DNA of 64,000 nt from Romboutsia faecis (GCF_014323405.1 NZ_JACRWE010000001.1:248001-312000); one strand, 5' to 3'. Numbered from the stretch's first letter, positions 35,707 through 44,959 are shown. The notes: generated from the letters alone by a model not told the origin. Made by a program: numbers and translations.

Positions 35707-36039
35707 CTAAACTACTTGATATATTGATATTTCATTTTTACAATTACTACAAATATACTCTTCAATAGATCCATGATCACAATTTACATGACAGACATTT
35801 TCTAAATTACCTTTTTCACAATTACAGTGTACAGTTCCCTTATCTATAGTATATTTTTTTGAATCAATAACAAATAAACTGCATCCACAACTACATTTTC
35901 TCAATTCATCGAAATCTGTATCTATAATTTTTTTACAATTTAAGCATTGAATAGATTCTTCTTTTGAATAACTAAACCCTAAATTATCAAACCATTTTGA
36001 TAACAAACTTCCAAGCTTTTCTTTTAATTTATGCGTCAT
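35707..36039 (-). CDS. Cys-rich zinc-ribbon protein of unknown function
   Basis: 110 residues from ATG 36037-36039 with GGAG nine bases upstream. Repeated metal-binding pairs: CLNCKK, CSCGCS, CNCEKGNLENVC, CDHGS and CSNCKNE, so two or more zinc sites. No signal peptide or enzyme motif. Next to it is a relic of another Cys-containing protein (36066-36246). Could be a nucleic-acid or metal-binding adaptor; not recognised. Confidence 0.65.
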   Translation of the reverse strand: MTHKLKEKLGSLLSKWFDNLGFSYSKEESIQCLNCKKIIDTDFDELRKCSCGCSLFVIDSKKYTIDKGTVHCNCEKGNLENVCHVNCDHGSIEEYICSNCKNEISIYQVV

Positions 36040-36065
36040 AATACTATTCTCCATATTCTAGTTAA

Positions 36066-36246
36066 CTAATATTTCACACAATTACATACATATTTACCGC
36101 CAAAGTTATTTAAATCAACAGTCTTACCACTAACTCTTTTTATAATATTACAGCTATTAGACTTATTATAATAACTATTACCACTAACAGTATATACAAT
36201 TTTGCCACTAGAAGTTCCGTTACTAGAAGAACTATTTAAGCTTTAT
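36066..36246 (-). pseudogene. C-terminal relic with YHxxxxC-type domain
   Basis: No start codon. The frame reads a Ser-rich linker, then KIVYTVSGNSYYNKSNSCNI, IKRVSG, and KYVCNCVKY with stop at 36066. The YxxKSNSCxxxxR ... CxC pattern recalls the small C-terminal domain found on many Firmicute secreted proteins. An in-frame stop lies right before the linker. Confidence 0.5.
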
Positions 36247-36350
36247 GATGGCGTTTTATATAATTGATTAGGATACTATATCATATTACATTAATTAATT
36301 TTGTCATTTGTTGTCGAATATCATTTTTGTAATAAATTTAATCATAAAAA

Positions 36351-36370
36351 GCCTGAGTATAAACTCAGGC
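36351..36370 (-). terminator. terminator of the antiporter gene
   Basis: GCCTGAGT-ATAA-ACTCAGGC, perfect stem, then TTTTTATG on the minus strand. Confidence 0.9.
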
Positions 36371-36400
36371 TAATATCATTAATATTAAAATTTCAACACT

Positions 36401-37663
36401 TTATGCTAATTCTTTTAAAATTACTATATCATCTTCTTCTAATACATCAAGCTTTTTCGCTACTAATTTAGTTGTGCTAGCTTGTACTATTAATGTTATA
36501 AGTATTGTCATAAATACAACTGAAGATATTATTTCATATCCAGGAAGTTTCATAGAAACTATAATCCCTGATAATGCTGCTGGTATCACTCCAGTTTCTC
36601 TTACCCACATCATAAATAATTTCTCTTTAAAAGTCCATTTTGCATTTTTATCAAATGCAGTTGAAATTAATACTACAAGAGGTCTAGCTACAAACATTAA
36701 CACTAACACTATTGATAATGATTGTAACCAGTATTTACTAAGAGCTTCTAAATTAACTTGTGCACCAAGTACAACGAAAATTGCCATACGAGCTAGTGAA
36801 CTTATACTTTCAGAAAAACAGTGTTCTGAATTGAAATCTGCTTCTGGTATCCAAAGTCCAAATAATTTCTTATTTCCAGATATAAGCCCTGCTATAAATA
36901 CTGCCATATACCCACTTCCATGGAATAAAATCGCTAATTCGTAGGCTAACGCAACTTTTAATATAGACATTATCGGTGCATAAGAATGGAATATACCTAT
37001 TCTTTTCTCTGATACAAGAACAGTTAGAACATATCCAATTAAAGCTCCTGAACCTACCCCTACTAATGTAGATATTAATAATTCCTCTAAGCTTTTCATT
37101 GTAGAAAACTCTCCTTTACTTATAACTCCAAGTAAGGTCGAAACTAAGATGGCCCCAACTGCATCGTTAAATGCAGATTCACTGACTACTGTTTGTTTTA
37201 TTTTTTCTTTTATAGTTACTTGTTTGAAAACTGGTATAAGAGCTGCAGGATCAGTTGATGCTATTACTGAACCTAGAAGTAAAGCTGTCATTAAAGGTAG
37301 TCCAAATATCTTACTCGAAACTATTCCTACAACAAATGCTGATATTACAACACCTATACTTGCTAACATTCCTACACTTATTTTAACTTTATTAAGTACT
37401 CTTAAATTTATTTCTTTCCCACCTTCATATAATATAAATGCTGATCCAAAAGTAAGTATAAGATTATTTTCAATTGGATAAGCTTGAACACTTATTATTT
37501 TTAACATAGACGGTCCTATTATAATTCCTGCTATTAAATATAATATAACATCTGGTATTTTTAATATTTCACTTAATCTACCTAAAACGATACCAGTTGT
37601 AGCTATAATTGCAAATATGAAAATTAAATTATTAGTTGCTATTGCTTCTATTGTATTTTCCAT
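36401..37663 (-). CDS. CPA-family cation:proton antiporter
   Basis: 420 residues from the second ATG (37661-37663), since the first overlaps the AAGGAG site. Twelve to thirteen helices; the Na+/H+ exchanger hallmarks are present: VILYLIAGIIIGPSMLK, STDPAALIPVF and the ion-binding ESAFNDAVGAIL pair (Asn-Asp). A short charged C terminus (KKLDVLEEDDIVILKELA) lacks an RCK/TrkA domain. It exchanges Na+ or K+ for H+ across the cytoplasmic membrane; ion choice cannot be read from sequence. Single gene with terminator. Confidence 0.9.
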   Translation of the reverse strand: MENTIEAIATNNLIFIFAIIATTGIVLGRLSEILKIPDVILYLIAGIIIGPSMLKIISVQAYPIENNLILTFGSAFILYEGGKEINLRVLNKVKISVGMLASIGVVISAFVVGIVSSKIFGLPLMTALLLGSVIASTDPAALIPVFKQVTIKEKIKQTVVSESAFNDAVGAILVSTLLGVISKGEFSTMKSLEELLISTLVGVGSGALIGYVLTVLVSEKRIGIFHSYAPIMSILKVALAYELAILFHGSGYMAVFIAGLISGNKKLFGLWIPEADFNSEHCFSESISSLARMAIFVVLGAQVNLEALSKYWLQSLSIVLVLMFVARPLVVLISTAFDKNAKWTFKEKLFMMWVRETGVIPAALSGIIVSMKLPGYEIISSVVFMTILITLIVQASTTKLVAKKLDVLEEDDIVILKELA

Positions 37664-37970
37664 GTTATTCATCTCCTTCTGTTCTACAATACAACTTCTT
37701 CATTTAATAAAAACAATTATAGTCCTATAAGTTGATGTAGTCAACTTTATATTTTTATATTTTTTATTGCTATTTTATATATTTACTATAATATTTTTTA
37801 ATGGCATCTCCTTACCCTTTATAGAAAACAATTTCTTACTATACTTCTTTTATTATCTATTTCTACTCATATTATAAATATTTTTTAATAAATAAGAAAT
37901 ATTTACATGTAATAATCTAAATCACCTATCTTAGCTTACTAATCCACATATCAATTTGGGGTAAAACAAA
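37664..37970. other. AT-rich intergenic region
   Basis: Leader of the antiporter gene. No reading frame or conserved leader structure recognised. Confidence 0.5.
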
Positions 37971-38001
37971 GGAGCAAAGCAAATTTATATTCGCCTGCTC
38001 C
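37971..38001 (-). terminator. terminator of the membrane-anchored protein gene
   Basis: On the minus strand GGAGCA-GGCGAA pairs with TTTGCT-TTGCTCC, then TTTGTTTTAC follows. Confidence 0.75.
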
Positions 38002-38015
38002 TGAAACACATAACT

Positions 38016-38687
38016 TTAAATTAATTTTTCTAAATCTATTCTCATATCTAGCTTTAACATTTTAGAATCTATTGATATATTATTTAAAACTACACCTTTG
38101 AAATTACTTTTATCAATTAAAACATTACCATCATTGAACTCTACTGCCAAGTTATTATCTCCAGAGAAAAGGTCTTTTACAAAATTCTTAACGCCTAAAT
38201 CTACTATCCAATTTGCTATCTTTAAATCTAAAAACTTTACTTCATCAATTTTTAAAACTAAATCTTTATCTTTATTTAAAGAAGGTATTACTTTTACTTC
38301 TATTGGCGTAGTAATTTTATTAGTTATTTTATAATCTACATTTGCCTTTATGTACCCACCATCTACATCAATGCTAATACTATCTATTTTTTCATTCTTA
38401 CTTTCCTTTAAGAAGTAGTCTACTCCATTTCTTATTGATTGCTCTGGTGCTAAAAATGCCCCTTCAAATCCAACTGGATTGTCTACTAATTCTACACTTT
38501 CAATTTTTAAGCCTTGAACATTTCTAAGAAAATCAATGGTTTTATTACTACTTGCTTCTTCATTTTGCTCTATTTTGTTATTATTATTTTGATTAGATCC
38601 TTTTGTTGAAGGTTTCATAAAAATATATCCACCAAATAAAAGAAGTATTGCTGCTACAATACCAATAGTTAATGTCTTTTTGCTCAT
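38016..38687 (-). CDS. membrane-anchored extracytoplasmic protein of unknown function
   Basis: 223 residues from ATG 38685-38687; a TTG two codons earlier is also possible (AAGGAAAAGG precedes both). One N-terminal helix (about 6-23), an Asn/Ser/Glu-rich linker (28-50), then a beta-rich domain with repeated strands such as SISIDVDGGYIKANVDYKI and GNVLIDKSNFKGVVLNN. The look is that of LptC/YpmS-like lipid- or ligand-binding folds, but I cannot assign a family. Confidence 0.7.
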   Translation of the reverse strand: MSKKTLTIGIVAAILLLFGGYIFMKPSTKGSNQNNNNKIEQNEEASSNKTIDFLRNVQGLKIESVELVDNPVGFEGAFLAPEQSIRNGVDYFLKESKNEKIDSISIDVDGGYIKANVDYKITNKITTPIEVKVIPSLNKDKDLVLKIDEVKFLDLKIANWIVDLGVKNFVKDLFSGDNNLAVEFNDGNVLIDKSNFKGVVLNNISIDSKMLKLDMRIDLEKLI

Positions 38688-38912
38688 AGTCAACTACCTT
38701 TTCCTTTTTAAAATTTATGTTAATAATATCATTCTAATATCCAAAATACAATATCAAATAAATTACAAAATTCATTGAAAATTTTAGAACTTTCAGTTTT
38801 AAAATCTAATTATATATTATATAATATTTGATTATTAATTATAATATTTGGTATAAAACTATTTAGAAGTAAAAATTTATTAAGCGATTTTGCTGACAAA
38901 GGATGATTTTTA

Positions 38913-39392
38913 ATGTGTGATTTTATTTCAATAAACAAAGAGTTATTTGAACAATTAGATATATTTATAAATTCTGTTTCTGATAAAGAAGACTCTTTAA
39001 TGCCTATTTTGCACAAGGCACAAAATTTATTTGGATATATTCCTAATGATGTGCAAAATTATATTTCAAAAAAATCAGGTGTTTCGCATATCAAAATATC
39101 TGAATTAATTAACTTTTATTCATACTTTAATACTGAAGTAAAAGGTAAGTATAAAATAAATATATGTGTAAGCGGTGCATGTGCTAAAAATGACTCTAAA
39201 ATGGTACTTAAAGAGTTTGAAAATCAGCTGGGAATAAAATCAGGTTTTACTACTGATGACTTAAAATTTAGCTTAGAATGCTCAAGATGTGTTGGTGTTT
39301 GTAGACGTTCTCCTATAGTTACTGTTAACGGTAGAGTTTACGAACAAGTAACTCCAAAAGATGTGAAAAATATATTAATTGAATGTAATTAA
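38913..39392 (+). CDS. NuoE/HndA-like [2Fe-2S] thioredoxin-fold protein
   Basis: 159 residues. N-terminal helical part with SLMPILHKAQNLFGYIPNDV, typical of complex I 24-kDa subunits, then the thioredoxin-fold cluster domain with four Cys in the family spacing: ICVSGAC (CxxxxC in the family) and CSRCVGVCRRSPIVTVN (CxxxC). It normally passes electrons with a NuoF/HndC flavoprotein in hydrogenases or formate dehydrogenases. No such partner gene is adjacent, so it is solitary here. AAAGGATG precedes the start. A terminator shared with the convergent rubrerythrin gene follows. Confidence 0.88.
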   Translation: MCDFISINKELFEQLDIFINSVSDKEDSLMPILHKAQNLFGYIPNDVQNYISKKSGVSHIKISELINFYSYFNTEVKGKYKINICVSGACAKNDSKMVLKEFENQLGIKSGFTTDDLKFSLECSRCVGVCRRSPIVTVNGRVYEQVTPKDVKNILIECN

Positions 39393-39440
39393 TATTTTAT
39401 CATCAATTTTTATTTTTATAAACATTCATCAAATATATAA

Positions 39441-39466
39441 AAAGAAGAATTAAATTCTTCTTTTTA
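39441..39466. terminator. bidirectional terminator between NuoE-like and rubrerythrin genes
   Basis: AAAAGAAGAATT and AATTCTTCTTTT form a near-perfect stem with T runs on both strands. Confidence 0.85.
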
Positions 39467-39498
39467 TATATTATATTGTTATAAGATAAGTTATCTAT

Positions 39499-39924
39499 TT
39501 ATAATCTATCTAACATTCCATTTAACATACTAGCATGTCTAGCTTCATCTCTAGCTGCATGGTCTATAAAAGTATATAACTCTTCAAGTCCACTTTCTTT
39601 TGCTTTCTCTGCAAGCTCTGATTTATATTTATTGGACCCTAACTCACCTTTAATCATATTAGATATATTGGTTTTAGTGCAATCTGATACCTTGCCCATT
39701 AACTCTGCATACTGTGCTGCATGCTCTGCTTCTTCCCAAGCTATAACTTTAAGAACTTCAGCTACCTCTGCATACCCTTGTCTTTGAGCTACTCTTGCCA
39801 TAGCTAAATATAACCCTACTTCTGCTGTTTCTCCACTAAATTGTCCATTTAAACTTTGTCTAAACTCCTCATAATCTTTAACTAGTCCTAGTTGATTTTC
39901 TTTAGTAAATTCTAATTTATTCAT
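39499..39924 (-). CDS. rubrerythrin-like ferritin-fold protein without rubredoxin domain
   Basis: 141 residues, a four-helix bundle. Diiron ligands are visible in GETAEVGLYLAMARVAQRQG, AWEEAEHAAQYAELMG and HAARDEARHASMLNG (two ExxH pairs). The C-terminal rubredoxin Cys pairs of classic rubrerythrin are absent. Such proteins reduce peroxide in anaerobes, taking electrons from a separate rubredoxin or NADH oxidoreductase. GAAAGGA precedes the ATG. Convergent with the NuoE-like gene. Confidence 0.88.
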   Translation of the reverse strand: MNKLEFTKENQLGLVKDYEEFRQSLNGQFSGETAEVGLYLAMARVAQRQGYAEVAEVLKVIAWEEAEHAAQYAELMGKVSDCTKTNISNMIKGELGSNKYKSELAEKAKESGLEELYTFIDHAARDEARHASMLNGMLDRL

Positions 39925-40214
39925 AATTAAAATCCTTTCTATATATCATTCGATTTCTTAAAATCTATATTATTTTATGTACATTTGGTATTACAATACG
40001 AAAAATATTGTAAATATACTTAGTAAATTAAAGATGAATATAATTTGTGCAATAACTAAGATCTTATTATTTTTAAAAGTGATAAGTATTAATTATCAAA
40101 TATAGTATTAGTTATTAATTGTTTTTATCATGTTTTTAATCTAATAATTTACAGTTTAATTTATATTATTAAGTTAAAACTATATATAATTCTAAAATAA
40201 AGGAGACTATACTT

Positions 40215-40403
40215 ATGAGAAAAGGATTAATACCAGTAGCTCTAGGAACAATAGTTACAGCAACAGGAATTGCTTTAGATAGCAATCAGTCTAAGTCAAA
40301 TACTTGCAAAAGAAATGACTATACAAGTCTTATTGGAACTTTTTTAGTAGGCTTAGGTGCAGCTCACATATTGCTTGGATCAATAGATATTGTAAGAGAT
40401 TAA
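40215..40403 (+). CDS. small hydrophobic protein of unknown function
   Basis: 62 residues with two hydrophobic stretches (about 4-20 and 38-57) separated by a polar loop with one Cys (SKSNTCKRNDYTS). AAAGGAG lies before the ATG and a terminator follows. Similar short proteins occur in Clostridia, as far as I recall, without known role. Confidence 0.6.
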   Translation: MRKGLIPVALGTIVTATGIALDSNQSKSNTCKRNDYTSLIGTFLVGLGAAHILLGSIDIVRD

Positions 40404-40453
40404 TCTTATATTTAAAGTAAAAAGTTATAATATGATATTTCTATAAATAAAAA

Positions 40454-40485
40454 ATATTACTGGAAATTCTAATTTCCAGTAATAT
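40454..40485. terminator. bidirectional terminator
   Basis: ATATTACTGGAAATT and AATTTCCAGTAATAT, perfect 15-bp stem with a 2-base loop, between convergent genes. Confidence 0.88.
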
Positions 40486-40561
40486 AAGTAAATAATTTAC
40501 ATAATATATTTTCTCAGTCTTTTGATAGTTCTAAGATCATGTTTAAGCTTTTTATATACGT

Positions 40562-40885
40562 TTAATATCTTCTAATACAACTTCTACATAATACCTTAAG
40601 ATTATTATAACTATTATTGTATCTATTATGATTAATGTGATGTGTATGTAAATAATATTTAGTAATGTTACAATCAAGTCCACACTCTTCACATGTCCAG
40701 TTGTTCTGTTCTTTATACCTCCTAGATACAATAATCCAATCTCTAGTATATCTTCTATTATTATCTAACTTTAGTCTTTCAAACTGTATATTAAAGTCAG
40801 TTTCTACTACATATCCCTCATTTATATTCATCTTACTCTTTACTTGTTTAAACATATTATTTTCTAAAAAATCAGGTAACTTCAT
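40562..40885 (-). CDS. small HNH-type protein, third gene of a Zorya-like operon
   Basis: 107 residues from ATG 40883-40885 behind AGAGGGAG, 11 bases after the ZorB-like stop. The C-terminal half is an HNH core: CEECGLDC, HTHHINHNRYNN, NLKVLCRSC, so both zinc-type Cys pairs and the first His and Asn of HNH are present. The protein ends 5 residues after the last Cys, before the position of the final His of most HNH nucleases. It may be truncated or use another ligand. In Zorya type II the third gene (zorE) encodes an HNH nuclease, which gives the likely role. Much smaller than typical ZorE. Confidence 0.65.
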   Translation of the reverse strand: MKLPDFLENNMFKQVKSKMNINEGYVVETDFNIQFERLKLDNNRRYTRDWIIVSRRYKEQNNWTCEECGLDCNITKYYLHTHHINHNRYNNSYNNLKVLCRSCIRRY

Positions 40886-40895
40886 AAATCTCCCT

Positions 40896-41630
40896 CTAAT
40901 CATTATAATTCTCTATAATCTCATTAATAGTTTCATCAGAATTTGTTATTACTCTAAATTCAACTCTTCTAGATGCATTCTTATCTTCCATATTATTTTC
41001 ATCAAAAATTCTCTTACTATAAGACATTCCATTTGCAGTTATATTGTCTATTAACCACTCTTCATATTGATTAAGTTTTGGAATATTCATAATATATTTC
41101 AAAACATTTCTAGTTCTATCTTGAGAAAGTTCCATGTTTCCAAAGTAAGCATCCTTTGTATTTGTATTTTTCTCCCATTCACTAGACGTATGCCCTTCTA
41201 TTCTTATTTCTTTTACATTATCTTTATGATTTTTGTAAATTACATTTATATATCTAGGAAAGAAGGAATCAAGAATATCCTTAAATTGAGACTTCAATTC
41301 AGATTTTCCTTTTTCAAAATATACTTCTGGTTCTTTAAATCTTATAGTTCCATCACTTTCTATTTCCATTTGCCAGGCATCCATATCGCCATTAAATTCA
41401 TTATATAAATCTTCATATATATTTATCTTCGTTTCTTCATAGGTATCTACTATATTTTCAACTGTTTGTTGTTGTTTTTTTATATTTACATTTTCATCAT
41501 AAACCTTGCTCATAAATGCAACTGCTATAAATAAGAAAACTATCATAATCCCAGACATAAGGTCTGCTATTGATGAATTTACTCCTTCATTATTATTATT
41601 TTTTCTTTTAAATTTATCTAGTTTACTCAT
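40896..41630 (-). CDS. MotB/OmpA-like ZorB homologue
   Basis: 244 residues. A basic start, then one helix with SSIADLMSGIMIVFLFIAVA, in which D23 matches the proton-channel Asp of MotB and ZorB. A coiled stretch follows, then an OmpA/MotB peptidoglycan-binding domain (about 120-235): IRIEGHTSSEWE, GNMELSQDRTRNVLKYIM and NASRRVEFRVI. It starts 3 bases after the ZorA-like gene. MotAB-type stators with long ZorA tails and a nuclease gene next door mark Zorya anti-phage defence rather than motility; no flagellar genes are near. Confidence 0.75.
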   Translation of the reverse strand: MSKLDKFKRKNNNNEGVNSSIADLMSGIMIVFLFIAVAFMSKVYDENVNIKKQQQTVENIVDTYEETKINIYEDLYNEFNGDMDAWQMEIESDGTIRFKEPEVYFEKGKSELKSQFKDILDSFFPRYINVIYKNHKDNVKEIRIEGHTSSEWEKNTNTKDAYFGNMELSQDRTRNVLKYIMNIPKLNQYEEWLIDNITANGMSYSKRIFDENNMEDKNASRRVEFRVITNSDETINEIIENYND

Positions 41631-41633
41631 ATC

Positions 41634-43115
41634 CTATCTTGCTCCCTCAGCAATAGTTACTACTTCTTTTAATTTATCTGCTAAAGGAGTATAATCATTT
41701 GCAAATTTCTCAGATATTGTAATTAACTGACTACCTAAAGAATTTAAAGATTTTGTAAGCTCAGCTTCCAATGTTTCATCTAGTTGTTCAACTTTTCTAG
41801 TAAATATATTTTCCATATCTTCTATCATTATTTTTATTTGATTTGACGTCGCCGTACTTAAATTTTCTATTCTCTTTGTAGAGTCTGAAATTGTATTTTC
41901 CAAGTTATAATTTATGCTATCCGTTGATTTTTGTAGAGAGTCAACTTGCTTGTTAAGTTGTTTTAAGTTTTGTTGTAGTGATTTTTGTACTTCGTTGTTA
42001 TAAGTAGTTAGGGCTTTATTAAATCTATGGCTTGTTTGATATAGGTTATTATTTATTTCAGGTACACATTTCTTTAAATTATATACAATCATTTTAAATC
42101 TATTTAGGTATTCCTCAACTTCAGATCTAAATTCCATATTATTGTCTGCGATACAACGAGTTGTTTTTGATAAGGACTCTGAAGTTATTTTTTCAAGATG
42201 CTTTTCTAGTTTTCTACTATTATCATGAATTACCATATCCAAATTATCTACTACATCTTTTAGCTGTATATCAATATGTTCAAAATATTTATTAATCTCA
42301 GGTATAGATTCTTTCGCTTTGTCTGATATTTGAATTATTGACTTTGTTCCATCTACTATAACTTCTTGTGAACTTCTTATGTCTTTTAAAGCTTTACTTA
42401 AGTTCTCATTATTCTCTTTTATTAAAGAAGAATTTTTAGCTATACTCTTAATTGACTCGTCCGTATTATGTATAGATTCTAAAACTAAATTTAATTCTTT
42501 AGTATTACTCTCTATAGTTTCCTTGTAATTTTCCTGCCACTTAAGAAGGCCACTTACTCCACTATTAAGCTCTTTAAAAGTTTCTCCAAGTTTTTTAAAC
42601 TCAGTAATAAGTTCTTCTTGTTTAGATATTGTATTATTATTTAAGTTTATTATTTCATTAGCTAATTCTTTAGTAAATCTTTGTTGATTATTTGACCATA
42701 ACTCACTTACTTTATTTAATACATCTTCAATTTGTACTTGATTTTGTACTAAAGTTGCATTAACATTTCTACTTTCAGATATCATAGTGTTAAAAAGCTC
42801 CATAATATCGTCAATATTTTCTTCATCTTCTTTTTTTAAAGCTATATACTTCATAAGTATAGCTGCTGACATCCCTGCTATAGATGTTGCAAATGCTATC
42901 TTCATACCAGTTAATAGTAATGGAACACTTTCAGTTATATTATTAGGGTTAAATTTCCATAAACCTATTGCTATTCCTATAAATGTTCCAAGTACTCCTA
43001 TTGTAGATGCAATACTGCCTAATGCAGATTCATTGGAATATTTCTTTTCTTTTAAAAATTTATATACTATAGATGCCACTAACAATATAAATATACCTGT
43101 TACTGCTATTTCCAA
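41634..43115 (-). CDS. MotA/ExbB-like ZorA homologue with long coiled-coil tail
   Basis: 493 residues from TTG 43113-43115 after AAAAGGGGGG. Three membrane helices in the first 95 residues carry the MotA/TolQ/ExbB signature: GVLGTFIGIAIGLWKF and LLLTGMKIAFATSIAGMSAA. Residues about 100-480 are almost pure coiled coil, rich in Asn, Ser, Glu and Lys, with no globular domain. In Zorya such a tail extends from the stator into the cytoplasm and signals phage sensing to the effector. First gene of the operon with the ZorB-like and HNH genes. Confidence 0.75.
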   Translation of the reverse strand: MEIAVTGIFILLVASIVYKFLKEKKYSNESALGSIASTIGVLGTFIGIAIGLWKFNPNNITESVPLLLTGMKIAFATSIAGMSAAILMKYIALKKEDEENIDDIMELFNTMISESRNVNATLVQNQVQIEDVLNKVSELWSNNQQRFTKELANEIINLNNNTISKQEELITEFKKLGETFKELNSGVSGLLKWQENYKETIESNTKELNLVLESIHNTDESIKSIAKNSSLIKENNENLSKALKDIRSSQEVIVDGTKSIIQISDKAKESIPEINKYFEHIDIQLKDVVDNLDMVIHDNSRKLEKHLEKITSESLSKTTRCIADNNMEFRSEVEEYLNRFKMIVYNLKKCVPEINNNLYQTSHRFNKALTTYNNEVQKSLQQNLKQLNKQVDSLQKSTDSINYNLENTISDSTKRIENLSTATSNQIKIMIEDMENIFTRKVEQLDETLEAELTKSLNSLGSQLITISEKFANDYTPLADKLKEVVTIAEGAR

Positions 43116-43301
43116 AATAATCCCCCCTTTTGTACTCTATTATTTAATTAATATTTATATTCTTTATTTTTTATTTTATACACTATTATTCTCATAATGT
43201 TCTGGATAAAATAACTCTACAGATTAAATCATTTCAACAAAATGATTAAGCATTTATAATATATCTCTTGTGCATTTTTTTAATTGAAAGGACTTTAAAA
43301 T

Positions 43302-44489
43302 ATGAATAAAGAATACAAGAACAAATTTTATAAGAATATTAGTTTTTTCATATCAGCTACTATTGTATTTGGATTTATATTATTCTTAATGATTATGATA
43401 CATTCAAAATGGTATGGATTTTATATCTTATTATTTACCGTATCTACATTATATTATTTTATAAATTTAAATTCGTGGAAAATATGGCAAAGTGGAGTAC
43501 TATGGTTAATAGCTATTATAATAGCTATTAGTAATCTATATATTTCAAAACCTCATAAAAATATATCGTTATTAGGTAGTATTGCAAGTGAAGGAGTTAG
43601 AACAATTAATAAACTAGGAGTTTCTCCAGGTATCTTTTTAAATAATTTTTCAAGTAAATCATCCATTGACATTTTAAATAAGGAGAAACCTTTATGGAAA
43701 ATTCCTAATGGATACAAAGTTGAATCACATAAGCTTTCTTCTTCTCATATTGAACTATTAAAAAATAATGTAAAACAAGATAAACTAATTTATCAACTAC
43801 ATGGTGGAGCTTATCTAGTAAAACTTAATAATATGCATAGAAAAAATTCAATAGTGTTATCAAAAAAAGCTAATGGCGCTGATGTTGCTTCACTTGATTA
43901 TCGCCTGGCTCCAGAATATACATTTCCATCAGCTTTGGAAGATGCTATAGATGGATGGAATTATCTCTTAAACTTAGGATATAAACCTGATAATATCATT
44001 ATTGTGGGTGATAGCGCTGGAGGAAATTTAGCTCTATCCCTTTCACTAAAATTGCGTGACGATGGTTCCAAAATGCCAGCAGGTATTATTTGTGTATCTC
44101 CATGGGCCGACTTGGCAGAAGAAGGAGACTCTTATAAATATAATTTGTATCTTGACCCCACATTTGGAATAGATGAAGGTATGAAGAAAAGTAAACCTAT
44201 ATTACCAACTGAGTATGCAGGTAATATTGATTTACATAATCCTTATATTTCACCAGTTTACGGAAATTATAAAAGATTTCCACCAATGCTTGTTATAGTT
44301 GGATCATATGAGATATTCGAGAGTGATAGTATTACAATCTATGAAAAAGCAATAAAAGAAAATGTAAATGTAAAATTAATAGACCAAGATGGAATGTTTC
44401 ATGATTATATTTTTATGTATGATCTACTCCCAGAAAGTAATGCTGTTTGGAATCAAATCACTAGTTTCATAAATCAAACGCTATATTAA
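43302..44489 (+). CDS. membrane-anchored alpha/beta hydrolase (HSL-type esterase)
   Basis: 395 residues. Three N-terminal helices (about 12-32, 38-52, 62-80) anchor a hormone-sensitive-lipase-type hydrolase domain: oxyanion motif LHGGAYL, LDYRLAPEYTFPSALEDA, nucleophile elbow GDSAGGNLAL, an Asp in the IFESDS region and the catalytic His in DGMFHDY. It cleaves short acyl esters in members studied; the substrate here is unknown. GAAAGG precedes the ATG. Divergent from the Zorya-like operon and not evidently linked to it. Confidence 0.88.
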   Translation: MNKEYKNKFYKNISFFISATIVFGFILFLMIMIHSKWYGFYILLFTVSTLYYFINLNSWKIWQSGVLWLIAIIIAISNLYISKPHKNISLLGSIASEGVRTINKLGVSPGIFLNNFSSKSSIDILNKEKPLWKIPNGYKVESHKLSSSHIELLKNNVKQDKLIYQLHGGAYLVKLNNMHRKNSIVLSKKANGADVASLDYRLAPEYTFPSALEDAIDGWNYLLNLGYKPDNIIIVGDSAGGNLALSLSLKLRDDGSKMPAGIICVSPWADLAEEGDSYKYNLYLDPTFGIDEGMKKSKPILPTEYAGNIDLHNPYISPVYGNYKRFPPMLVIVGSYEIFESDSITIYEKAIKENVNVKLIDQDGMFHDYIFMYDLLPESNAVWNQITSFINQTLY

Positions 44490-44796
44490 TTCAATTAGAT
44501 TACACTTTATTTAGATATCCTCTACTTAAACTAAGGTTAAGTATATTTAAATATATAATAACATCTATACTAAATTCTTTTGATATTATAACCAATATTA
44601 ATAAAAAGTAAATTAAATCAAATATGATTTGTTATTAGTATTAGATAATCTATCATAGTTAAATATTATTAAATTGTTAAACAAACTAATAAGTTTAATT
44701 TACTCAATGATTACCCTTTGCATGCTTCATTTATAGATAATTTACTATGTTTATTTATCATTTTTGTTATATTTTGTCTTTCTGTGTAGTTTTTTC
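44490..44796. other. AT-rich intergenic region
   Basis: About 300 bases with no supported gene or strong hairpin between the hydrolase gene and the promoter of the symporter gene. Confidence 0.5.
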
Positions 44797-44826
44797 TTGA
44801 CATGATAAATATTCTTACTGTATATT
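44797..44826 (+). promoter_or_regulatory. sigma-A promoter of the PyrR-controlled symporter gene
   Basis: TTGACA (44797-44802), 18-base spacer, TATATT (44821-44826), just ahead of the attenuator leader. Confidence 0.65.
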
Positions 44827-44842
44827 AAATGCCATAGGATAC

Positions 44843-44926
44843 TTTAAGATAGTCCCGTGAGACTAATAAGGAAATATACATAACGTAGTATTTTTGCCTT
44901 AATATCTTTTGGTATTAAGGCTTTTT
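44843..44926 (+). promoter_or_regulatory. PyrR-type pyrimidine attenuator with terminator
   Basis: AGTCCCGTGAGACT (44851-44864) followed by AATAAGG fits the PyrR-binding loop consensus ARUCCnGnGAGGYU with one deviation, and forms an AGTC/GACT stem with a six-base loop. Downstream, GCCTTAATA (44896-44904) and TATTAAGGC (44913-44921) form a terminator with five T residues, 34 bases before the start codon. With UMP-bound PyrR the terminator would form and shut off the symporter gene. Confidence 0.7.
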
Positions 44927-44959
44927 GGTGTCCTAAATCAAACATCTACGGAGGATACT

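Noticed and set aside
40560..43115. Flagellar stator genes (motA/motB)
   Set aside because: The very long coiled-coil tail, the HNH gene and the lack of any flagellar gene speak for a Zorya-like system instead.
44909..44959. N-terminal extension of the DAACS symporter
   Set aside because: It overlaps the terminator of the attenuator; ATG 44960 has GGAGGAT upstream and the normal family start.
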